From the NCBI GenBank assembly GCA_021802115.1, contig JAKABA010000244.1:1-5632 (forward strand): DNA of 5,632 nucleotides, given 5' to 3'. The notes below the pieces were generated by a model. The model was given only the letters and a program-made list of their open reading frames with translations. It did not search any database and was not told the origin of the DNA. A program made the position numbers and the translations under genes. This DNA is from a bacterium. Lineage in GTDB: Bacteria; Chloroflexota; Dormibacteria; UBA8260; Bog-877. Each line of letters opens with the position of its first letter. The first letter of the stretch is position 1. Shown here one piece after another: positions 1 to 5,632 of this stretch.

Positions 1-1075
1 CCAGCTCACCGAGGCGGTGGTCGATATGAGTGGTGCCGATGACGTCACGGGCCAGCCACTGCAGCGCGAACGCCTCCTCGTTGGTCAGGCGGGCGGACCC
101 GATCACCCCCACGGCCGCGGGGCCGTGCTCGGAGCGGACCCGCAGGAGCCCGCCGCAGGCGCGCTCGATCGCCTCCCGTTGGGAGACCGGCTGGCGCAGC
201 CCGCCCACCCGCGCCTCCGGGGTGGCCACCCGCCCGCTGCGATTCATCTCGACAAAGCTGTAGCGGCCCCGGTCACAGAGCCAGCTGTCGTCCACCTCGG
301 GGTTGTCGTTGCTGGCATAACGGGCCACCTGGTCCTCACGGGCGTCCACGAAGATGTTGCAGCCATAGCTGCAGTGGGAGCAGACGCTGGCGGTGCGCCG
401 CAGGTCCCACGGTCGCGCCCGGAAGCGGTACTTGGCATGGGTGAGCGCACCGACCGGGCAGATCTCAGGCAGGTTGCCCTGGAACTGACTCTGAAGCGGA
501 CGGCGCTCAAAGGTGTCCACCACCGTGTGCACCCCCCGTTCCTGGAGGACGATCTCGCGCTCCCCGGTGATCTCCTCGTAGTAGCGGACGCAGCGCCAGC
601 AGAGGATGCAGCGCTCCTGATCGAGGTAGATCTTGTCGGAGAGTGGAATCGCCTTGTCGAAGTGGACCTTCTCGGTGATGCTGGTGCGCGTGCGGCCGGG
701 GCCATAGCGCTGGGTGAAGTCCTGGAGGTCGCACTCCCCTCCCCGGTCGCAGACGGGACAATCCAGCGGGTGGTTGATGAGGAGGAACTCAAGGTTGCCG
801 TCCCGGAACTTGCGCACCTGCTCGGTGGCGGTGCGGATCACCATGTTGGGGGCGACCCTGGTCGCGCAGGCCGGCTGCAGCTTGGGGGTGCCCTCCACCT
901 CCACCAGGCACATACGGCAGACAGCCACCGGCTCCATCTTCTTGTGGGCGCAGTAGACGGGCACGAACACCCCGGCCTTCTCACAGGCGTCCCAGACCAG
1001 GGTCCCCGGGGCGACCTGCACCGTCCGGTCGTCCACCGAAACGGTGACCAGTTCGGTAGCAGCGGTCTCCGCCAC
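1..1075 (-). CDS. nuoG: NADH-quinone oxidoreductase subunit G (NuoG), C-terminus cut by window edge
   Basis: This is the large iron-sulfur subunit of the Complex I peripheral arm, which passes electrons from NuoF towards NuoI and NuoB. The first 358 residues are visible. Ligands for four clusters are present. N1b [2Fe-2S] has C42, C53, C56, C70 (CX10CX2CX13C). N5 has H102, C106, C109, C115 (HX3CX2CX5C). N4 has C156, C159, C162, C206. N7 has C232, C235, C239, C267 (CX2CX3CX27C) at the start of the molybdopterin-oxidoreductase-like domain. That domain continues to the window edge with a TNEEAFALQWLAR stretch typical of the family. The start is GTG at 1075-1073, directly after the nuoF TAG and in the same frame. 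No good Shine-Dalgarno is visible, so translation is probably coupled to nuoF. The N-terminus agrees with the usual ferredoxin-like domain beginning near residue 9. Complete family members are much longer, and the rest lies left of the window. Identity is very secure; the exact start is less so. Confidence 0.97.
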   Translation of the reverse strand, partial: MAETAATELVTVSVDDRTVQVAPGTLVWDACEKAGVFVPVYCAHKKMEPVAVCRMCLVEVEGTPKLQPACATRVAPNMVIRTATEQVRKFRDGNLEFLLINHPLDCPVCDRGGECDLQDFTQRYGPGRTRTSITEKVHFDKAIPLSDKIYLDQERCILCWRCVRYYEEITGEREIVLQERGVHTVVDTFERRPLQSQFQGNLPEICPVGALTHAKYRFRARPWDLRRTASVCSHCSYGCNIFVDAREDQVARYASNDNPEVDDSWLCDRGRYSFVEMNRSGRVATPEARVGGLRQPVSQREAIERACGGLLRVRSEHGPAAVGVIGSARLTNEEAFALQWLARDVIGTTHIDHRLGEL

Positions 1076-2356
1076 CTAGACGGCCACCGCCAGGGGTTGA
1101 CGCACCGGGCAGCGGCCGGCTCCGCAGTGGCTCTCGAACTCATCCGGGAACATGCGGTAGGCCGACATCACAAACCAGGTGGCGGTGTCGCCCAACGGGC
1201 AGAAGCAGCGCCCGTCCATGTTGGCGCAGATGTCGGCGAGAGTGGCCAGCTCCGCCCTGGTCGCCACGCCGGCTTCCAGGCGGTGCATGAGCTCGCTCTC
1301 GAAGTAGGTGCCCTCCCGACATGGCACGCATTTGCCGCAGGACTCGTGGCGATAGAAGTCGACCAGGCGCATCGCCACATCGACCAGGCAGGTCGACTCG
1401 TCCATGATCACCAGGGCACCGGCTCCCAGCGAGGAGCCGGCATCCGCCACCGCCTTGAAGTCCAGCGGCAGGTCGAGGTGCTGGGGCCCGAGGATCTGCA
1501 TGGACCCTCCCCCCGGTTGCATCGCCTTGAACCGCCGTCCGTGCCAAACGCCTCCGGCCATCTCCAGGAGGTCCCGGAAGGTGGTCCTGCCCATCGGAAC
1601 CTCGAAGGTGCCGGGCCGCTCGACATGGCCGCTGACGCAGAAGAGGCGGGTGCCAGGGCTGGCCTCGGTGCCGAGGGACGCGTACTTGGCCCCGCCCTCG
1701 GCGACGATGAAGGGCAGGTTGGACAGGGTCTCCACGTTGTTGACCACGGTCGGCTGCCCGTACAGGCCCTTGACCGCGGGGAACGGGGGCTTGAGCCGTG
1801 GCTGCCCGCGGTAACCCTCGAGCGAGTCCAGCAGCGCCGTCTCCTCGCCACAGATGTAGGCGCCCGCCCCGCCGTGCACCAGCAGCTCGCAGTCCCAGCC
1901 GGATCCGAGCACGTTCGGGCCGCCGTAGCCGGCCCGGCGCGCCTCCTCGACCGCGCGCTCCAGGAGCTCGCGCTGGCTGCGGTACTCCCCCCGGATGTAG
2001 ATGAAGGCGTGGTTCACCTGCAGGGCGAAGGCGGCGATCAGGACCCCTTCGAGAAGCTGATGGGGATGCTCCTCCATCAGCACCCGGTCCTTGAAGCAGC
2101 CGGGCTCCGACTCGTCGGCATTGACACACAGGTAGCGGGGGAAGATGTCCTTGGGGAGGAAGCTCCACTTGGTGGCGGTGGGGAAGGCTGCCCCCCCTCT
2201 GCCCCTCAAACCGGACGCCTTGACTTCAGCCGCGATCGCCTCCGGCCCCATCTCGATGGCCCGCCGCAGGGCCCGGTAGCCGCCCACCTTCTCATACCCC
2301 GCCAGGGTGGTGAGCCCCTGGGCGCCCTGGTGGCGGGTCAGCACCAACTCGCTCAC
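1076..2356 (-). CDS. nuoF: NADH-quinone oxidoreductase subunit F (NuoF), NADH/FMN-binding
   Basis: NuoF oxidises NADH, holds FMN and passes electrons to cluster N3 at the cytoplasmic tip of Complex I. At 426 residues it has the usual family length. Visible motifs in order: the glycine-rich nucleotide/FMN loop GLRGRGGAAFPTATKW (49-64), NADESEPGCFKDR (79-91), GGAGAYICGEETALLDSLEG (162-181), and PFPAVKGLYGQPTVVNNVET (191-210). N3 ligands are C340, C343 and C346 in SCGKCVPCREG, plus C386 in FCPLGD. The start chosen is GTG at 2356-2354, which overlaps the nuoE stop as GTGA. A GAGGGG Shine-Dalgarno lies 5 nt upstream. The frame stays open further upstream, to an ATG-or-equivalent start near 2614, but that stretch is arginine/proline-rich out-of-frame nuoE and has no family similarity. 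The gene ends in TAG at 1078-1076, immediately before nuoG. No catalytic or ligand residue appears to be missing. Confidence 0.97.
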   Translation of the reverse strand: MSELVLTRHQGAQGLTTLAGYEKVGGYRALRRAIEMGPEAIAAEVKASGLRGRGGAAFPTATKWSFLPKDIFPRYLCVNADESEPGCFKDRVLMEEHPHQLLEGVLIAAFALQVNHAFIYIRGEYRSQRELLERAVEEARRAGYGGPNVLGSGWDCELLVHGGAGAYICGEETALLDSLEGYRGQPRLKPPFPAVKGLYGQPTVVNNVETLSNLPFIVAEGGAKYASLGTEASPGTRLFCVSGHVERPGTFEVPMGRTTFRDLLEMAGGVWHGRRFKAMQPGGGSMQILGPQHLDLPLDFKAVADAGSSLGAGALVIMDESTCLVDVAMRLVDFYRHESCGKCVPCREGTYFESELMHRLEAGVATRAELATLADICANMDGRCFCPLGDTATWFVMSAYRMFPDEFESHCGAGRCPVRQPLAVAV

Positions 2357-2877
2357 CGGCGCCCCTCGGCTGCGGACCCCTCGGCGCGGATCTGCTGGAG
2401 TATCTGCAGGGCGCCTTCTGGGGTCAGGTTCTCGTAGCTGTAGCGGTCGACCTGCATCATGGGGGCGCCCCCGCACGCTCCCAGGCACTCCACCGTGCCC
2501 TCGATGGTGAAGGCACCGTCGGGGGTGTTGCCCGCCTCGTCGAGACTCAGCTCCCGCTGGAGGTGCTCCAGCAGTTCGTCGGCGCCCCGCAACCCGCAGG
2601 ACACGTTGCGGCACACCTGGACCACATGCCTTCCCGGCCTGTGGTTGAAGTACATGGAGTAGAAGCTGGCGACTGCCTCCACGTCACCCGGCAGCAAGTT
2701 CAACGCCTTGGCCACCGCCTCGATCGTCCAAGGGGGCAGATAGCCCAGCTCGTCCTGCACCGCCCAGAGGGCGGGCAGCACCGCTGAGCGTGACGACGGG
2801 TACTTTGCCTCCATCTCCCGAATGCGCCCCAGGGTGTTGTCACTCAGGGTCACGGCTTCGGTGGATGCCTCAGCCAC
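2353..2877 (-). CDS. nuoE: NADH-quinone oxidoreductase subunit E (NuoE), 24 kDa [2Fe-2S] subunit
   Basis: NuoE is the thioredoxin-like partner of NuoF and binds the off-pathway [2Fe-2S] cluster N1a. Counting from the longest open start (GTG at 2949), the ligands are C113 and C118 (CRNVSC) and C155 and C159 (CLGACGGAP), the family CX4C...CX3C pattern. The helical N-terminal domain is recognisable from the SAVLPALWAVQDELGYLP stretch and ASFYSMYF. I chose the GTG at 2877-2875 because a perfect GGAGG lies 8 nt upstream and it gives 174 residues, close to the usual size. The alternative GTG at 2949 would add 24 alanine-rich residues with no clear Shine-Dalgarno. Those codons still have GC-rich third positions, so it cannot be excluded. 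nuoE is the first gene of the nuoEFG run and overlaps nuoF by 4 bases. Upstream it faces a divergent flippase-like gene rather than nuoD, so it probably has its own promoter. Confidence 0.95.
   Translation of the reverse strand: MAEASTEAVTLSDNTLGRIREMEAKYPSSRSAVLPALWAVQDELGYLPPWTIEAVAKALNLLPGDVEAVASFYSMYFNHRPGRHVVQVCRNVSCGLRGADELLEHLQRELSLDEAGNTPDGAFTIEGTVECLGACGGAPMMQVDRYSYENLTPEGALQILQQIRAEGSAAEGRR
2362..2367 (-). promoter_or_regulatory. Ribosome binding site of nuoF within the end of nuoE
   Basis: The minus strand reads GAGGGG, ending 5 nt before the nuoF GTG at 2356. It lies in the last codons of nuoE. Together with the GTGA stop/start overlap it supports coupled translation of nuoE and nuoF and fixes the nuoF start. 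Confidence 0.6.
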
Positions 2878-3051
2878 TGCACCGGCCTCCGCGCCGACCG
2901 GACACACGAGCCCCAGGCTCTCTCCCCAGTCGGCCACGGGCGCGCTCACGCTTGCCCAAGCTCATTCTGGATCCCACTTTACCAATCCGCCCCACCCGTC
3001 CGAGACAGCCAGGCAGCCTGGAGCGGGCCGGATGCTGCAGGATTACCGACC
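2878..3051. promoter_or_regulatory. Divergent spacer between nuoE and the flippase-like gene
   Basis: About 174 bp separates the two divergent starts, or 102 bp if nuoE begins at 2949. It should hold promoters for both transcripts, because nuoE cannot be reached from nuoD without crossing an oppositely oriented gene. The stretch about 2960-2990 is the least GC-rich part and is the likeliest promoter location. I found no convincing paired -35/-10 elements on either strand; single hexamer-like matches do not pair at proper spacing. No clear operator repeat or riboswitch is seen. The function is inferred from gene orientation. Confidence 0.35.
2886..2890 (-). promoter_or_regulatory. Ribosome binding site favouring the short nuoE start
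   Basis: The minus strand reads GGAGG here, followed by 8 nt and then GTG at 2877. This is near-ideal spacing for a Shine-Dalgarno and is the reason for preferring this start over the GTG at 2949, whose upstream sequence (TTGGGCAAGC) is a poor match. The site would be inside the coding region if the longer start were used. Confidence 0.5.
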
Positions 3052-4362
3052 ATGAGGCTGAGGCCGCTCCCCCGCGCAGGAGATCAGACCGGCGTCGAGT
3101 CGCCGGTCAGCGAGCCAAGGTCGATCCTGCGCCGGCTCGCCACCGCCACCACCCTCCGGCAGAACCTCTTCTACCTGGTCGGCATCGGCGGCTCGGGGGC
3201 AGGGGTGCTGGTGGCCCAGTCATACGGCGCCCACCACCTCTCCCCCGCCGCCAACGGTGAGTCGACCTCCGTGGTGGCGGTTCTCAACCTGCTGTACACG
3301 ACCTCCTACGTCGTGGCCGCCGGCTGCGCCCGGGAGGTGGCCGCGGCCCTGGCTCAGGGCGGCGCCCCCGAGTCTCATTGGGCGCGGCTGCGCCGCAGCG
3401 GTTGGAGAGTGGGGCTCGTCCTGGGCTTGACCATGGTGCCCGTCGACGTTGGCCTGGCCATCATCCTCCACCTGCCGGACCCCTGGATCCTGGTGGTGAC
3501 CATAGTCGCCGGCCCCCTGGCCGCCCTGGGGGGCTCGCAGCGCGGGTATCTCCAGGGAGCGCGCGAGTTCGGCCGCCTCGCGGTCAACTTCCTCCTCTAC
3601 GGCGGCACCATGGTGGTCCTCGCCGTCGTCCTTCTCACTCTGGGATTGGGGGCCGCGGCGGTCCCGTTGGCGTCGGTCGCAGGCGCGCTCGGGTCGGCGG
3701 TGTACCCTCGCCACCGACGGGTGGCCGGCGCCCCGGCCGCGGCCCGCCCCGGGCCCCTGGTGGACGGTACGGTGCTGGCCGGAGCTGCCACCGCCCCCAT
3801 CTTCAACAACATCGACGTGGTGGCTGCCCGGCATGTCCTGAGTCCGACCGACGCCGGCCTGTACTCAGGGCTGTCGATCATGGGCAAGATCCTGTTCTTC
3901 GGGACCAGCAGCCTGAGCGCCGTCATGTATCCCCGCATCGCCGCCGCCACCGATCCCCGGACACGCCGACGGCTCCTGCTGCAGACCGGCGCAGTCCTGG
4001 TCGGAATCGACCTGGTGGTGGTGGTTGGCTACACGGTCCTCTCGCGGCCGCTGCTGGGGCTGGTGCTGGGACACCGCTACCAGTCGGACTCGACCCTGCT
4101 GCTGCTCTTCAGCCTGGGGATAGTCGGGCTGACCCTGGTCAACCTGCTCGTCTACTACAGCATGGGCTCCCGCGACCGCAGCTTCGCGCTGGTCCCCGCG
4201 ATCGGAGTCCCGCTGCTCATAGCGTGGCTCTTCACGAGCCCGCCGCATCTGGCGGACTTCGTGCCTCGGATCGCCTCGGCCCTGCTCATCCTGGGGGTCC
4301 TGGAGGCGCTGGTGGTGCTGCCCAAGGCGCTTGGCGCCCGGTCCCAGCCCAGGCGGAGTTAG
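3052..4362 (+). CDS. Polytopic membrane protein, probable MOP-superfamily (Wzx-like) oligosaccharide flippase
   Basis: The 436-residue product has about 12 hydrophobic segments, for example near 40-56, 73-92, 119-139, 144-162, 177-200, 201-218, 272-292, 312-331, 347-370, 378-395 and 405-424. A short polar N-terminus and an arginine-rich C-terminus flank them. The best landmark is the central stretch around 247-300: FNNIDVVAARHVLSPTDAGL, then a small-residue/hydrophobic helix, then VMYPRIAAATDP. This resembles the second half of polysaccharide-biosynthesis/Wzx flippases, where N-x-D-x-x-x-A-x-x-x-L-x-P-x-x-A-G-x-Y is common. The family moves lipid-linked saccharides across the inner membrane; the substrate here is unknown and no glycosyltransferase lies in the window. 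The start is ATG at 3052 with AGGA 9 nt upstream. The gene diverges from nuoE and runs into the 3' end of nuoD, splitting the nuo locus. It has no known Complex I role. Family assignment is by recognition of pattern, not by a search. Confidence 0.75.
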   Translation: MRLRPLPRAGDQTGVESPVSEPRSILRRLATATTLRQNLFYLVGIGGSGAGVLVAQSYGAHHLSPAANGESTSVVAVLNLLYTTSYVVAAGCAREVAAALAQGGAPESHWARLRRSGWRVGLVLGLTMVPVDVGLAIILHLPDPWILVVTIVAGPLAALGGSQRGYLQGAREFGRLAVNFLLYGGTMVVLAVVLLTLGLGAAAVPLASVAGALGSAVYPRHRRVAGAPAAARPGPLVDGTVLAGAATAPIFNNIDVVAARHVLSPTDAGLYSGLSIMGKILFFGTSSLSAVMYPRIAAATDPRTRRRLLLQTGAVLVGIDLVVVVGYTVLSRPLLGLVLGHRYQSDSTLLLLFSLGIVGLTLVNLLVYYSMGSRDRSFALVPAIGVPLLIAWLFTSPPHLADFVPRIASALLILGVLEALVVLPKALGARSQPRRS

Positions 4363-5612
4363 CGGTCGACATCCCCCAGGATGATGTCGATCGACCCGAT
4401 CACCGCCACCACGTCGGCCATCAGCTCGTCCTGGACCATCTCCGGGAGCGCCGACAAGTTGCTGAACGACGGGGCGCGGACCTTGCACCGATACGGCCGG
4501 TTGCCTCCGTCGCTGATCATCAGGAAGCCCAGCTCGCCACGGGCGCTCTCCACCGCCGAGTAGACCCGGCCCGGCGCCGGCCGGAACCCCTCGGTGCTGA
4601 TCTTGAAGTGGTGGATCAGGGACTCCATCGAGTTGTCGATCTCGGGGCGGGGGGGCAGGACCACCTTGCGATCTGAGGTGTTGACCGGCCCCCCCGGCAA
4701 CCCCTCGATCGCCTGTTCCACGATGCGACACGCTTCCCTCATCTCCCTCACCCGCACCAGGTAGCGGTCATAGACATCTCCGCGCACCCCGACCGGGATC
4801 TCGAACTGGAACTGGTCGTAGCCGGAGTAGGGGCGCGCCCGCCGGACGTCGTAGGGGACGCCGGAGCCACGCAGGGTGGCTCCGCTGCACCCGTACGAGA
4901 TCGCCGTCGCCGAGTCGATCACGCCCAGCCCGATGGTCCGCTGCCGGAAGATCGGGTTGGCGGTGAGCAATCCCTCGTACTCGTCCACCCGCTGGGGAAA
5001 CTCGGCCACGAACGCCCGCACCATCGGCACGAACTCCTCCGGCACGTCGGCCATCAGGCCGCCCACGCGAATGAAGCTGGTCATCATCCGGACCCCGGAG
5101 ATCCACTCCAGGATGTCCAGTATCTTGTCGCGTTCTCGCCAACAGTACATGAAGGCGGTGACGGCCCCGATGTCCATCGCGTGGGTGCCCAGCCAGATCA
5201 GGTGGCTGGCGATCCTGGACAGCTCCGCGACGATCACCCGGATGTACTGCCCCCGCGGCGGAATCTCGATCTCGAGCAGCTTCTCGACCGCCAGCGCGAA
5301 CCCGAAGTTGTTGATCGGCGGCGCCAGATAGTCCATGCGGTCGGTCAGCGGAATGCACTGTTGATATGTGTGTGACTCGAAGCTCTTCTCGAAGCCGGTG
5401 TGCAGGTACCCGATGTCGGGTCGGCAGGCGCGCACGTGCTCCCCGTCCAAGCTCAGCACCAGACGCAGGACCCCGTGTGTGCTGGGGTGCTGGGGGCCCA
5501 TGTTGATCTCCATGAGCTCCTCGCCGGTCTCGATCTTGTCCAGGAACTCCCCCTGGCCGCCGGGATGGATGTGGGGCACGCCCTCCTGGACTGGGACCCG
5601 GTTCCGCGGCAT
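4359..5612 (-). CDS. nuoD: NADH-quinone oxidoreductase subunit D (NuoD), 49 kDa quinone-site subunit
   Basis: NuoD is related to the large subunit of [NiFe] hydrogenases and, with NuoB, forms the quinone-reduction cavity at the base of the Complex I peripheral arm. The 417 residues from ATG 5612 include the hallmark MGPQHPSTHGVLRL (38-51), DIGYLHTGFEKSFE (66-79), LTDRMDYLAP (89-98), SRIASHLIWLGTHAMDIGA (132-150) and GDPYDR-like GDVYDRY (278-284), and a C-terminal ending DIILGDVDR. H46 and Y95 match in spacing the quinone-headgroup ligands His38 and Tyr87 of Thermus Nqo4. The stop TAA at 4361-4359 overlaps the stop of the opposing flippase-like gene. Upstream of ATG 5612 the frame remains open to the window edge (reading PIRGDG). 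The protein could therefore start earlier or be fused to NuoC, so the 5' end is uncertain. A GGGG 6 nt before the ATG could serve as a ribosome site. Confidence 0.96.
   Translation of the reverse strand: MPRNRVPVQEGVPHIHPGGQGEFLDKIETGEELMEINMGPQHPSTHGVLRLVLSLDGEHVRACRPDIGYLHTGFEKSFESHTYQQCIPLTDRMDYLAPPINNFGFALAVEKLLEIEIPPRGQYIRVIVAELSRIASHLIWLGTHAMDIGAVTAFMYCWRERDKILDILEWISGVRMMTSFIRVGGLMADVPEEFVPMVRAFVAEFPQRVDEYEGLLTANPIFRQRTIGLGVIDSATAISYGCSGATLRGSGVPYDVRRARPYSGYDQFQFEIPVGVRGDVYDRYLVRVREMREACRIVEQAIEGLPGGPVNTSDRKVVLPPRPEIDNSMESLIHHFKISTEGFRPAPGRVYSAVESARGELGFLMISDGGNRPYRCKVRAPSFSNLSALPEMVQDELMADVVAVIGSIDIILGDVDR
4366..4390. repeat. 8-bp perfect inverted repeat at the convergent nuoD/flippase junction
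   Basis: TCGACATC at 4366-4373 and GATGTCGA at 4383-4390 form a perfect 8-bp stem around a 9-nt loop. It sits just past the flippase-gene stop and inside the last codons of nuoD. No T-tract follows on either strand, so it is not a canonical intrinsic terminator. It could still slow polymerase or protect the 3' end of either message. It could also be a chance product of the nuoD codons there. Confidence 0.35.
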
Positions 5613-5632
5613 CCCATCGCCCCGGATCGGCG

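Noticed and set aside
1419..1440. An 8-bp inverted repeat CCGGCTCC/GGAGCCGG with a 6-nt loop.
   Set aside because: It is deep inside nuoF with no T-tract, and such GC stems are common by chance in DNA of this composition.
17..2437. An 806-codon plus-strand open frame antisense to nuoE, nuoF and nuoG.
   Set aside because: Its product is rich in Ala, Gly, His, Arg and Pro with no domain pattern. It mirrors three genes with intact cofactor motifs on the other strand. Long antisense frames are expected in GC-rich DNA.
2357..2614. Upstream extension of nuoF to a start near 2614.
   Set aside because: The added 86 residues are Arg/Pro-rich and are nuoE read out of frame. The GTG at 2356 with GAGGGG and the GTGA overlap gives the normal family length.
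2952..2981. Hexamers resembling promoter elements in the divergent spacer (TTGCCC at 2952 on plus, TAAAGT at 2981-2976 on minus).
   Set aside because: Neither has a matching partner element at 16-18 bp, so no specific promoter can be called.
4326..4338. A small GGCGC-TTG-GCGCC hairpin near the end of the flippase-like gene as a terminator.
   Set aside because: The stem is only 5 bp, lies in coding sequence and has no T-tract.
3378..4676. A 432-codon plus-strand frame overlapping the flippase-like gene and the nuoD 3' end.
   Set aside because: It is Gly/Pro/Arg-rich and out of frame with a hydrophobic, family-like protein, and it crosses into nuoD antisense. It is a composition artefact.

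Overview
The window is a high-GC bacterial chromosome segment. It carries the cytoplasmic electron-input arm of respiratory Complex I (type I NADH:quinone oxidoreductase, NDH-1), interrupted by one unrelated membrane-protein gene. Very high GC, frequent GTG starts and long open antisense frames fit a high-GC lineage such as Actinobacteriota, Chloroflexota or Dormibacterota. I cannot place it further from sequence alone, and this is a weak inference.

Layout from right to left on the minus strand: nuoD (5612 to 4359), then nuoE (about 2877 to 2353), nuoF (2356 to 1076) and nuoG (1075 to beyond the left edge). nuoE-nuoF-nuoG are tightly packed. nuoE and nuoF share a GTGA stop/start overlap, and the nuoG GTG follows the nuoF TAG with no gap and in the same frame. 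Between nuoD and nuoE, on the plus strand, lies a gene of 436 codons (3052 to 4362) for a polytopic membrane protein resembling MOP-superfamily oligosaccharide flippases. It diverges from nuoE and converges on nuoD, and the last 4 bases of its ORF overlap the last 4 bases of nuoD.

The Nuo proteins form one electron path. NuoF binds NADH and FMN and carries cluster N3. NuoE carries the side cluster N1a. NuoG carries N1b, N4, N5 and the optional N7. NuoD forms most of the quinone-binding cavity. All expected cluster-ligand motifs are intact, so the enzyme looks functional. The split implies that nuoEFG is not transcribed with nuoD and needs its own promoter, presumably in the region of roughly 100-170 bp upstream of nuoE.

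I see no RNA gene, CRISPR array, insertion sequence or clear new system. The points worth a second look are the split nuo locus, the overlapping convergent ends with a nearby inverted repeat, the in-frame nuoF/nuoG junction, and the possibility that nuoD is the C-terminal half of a fused nuoCD gene.
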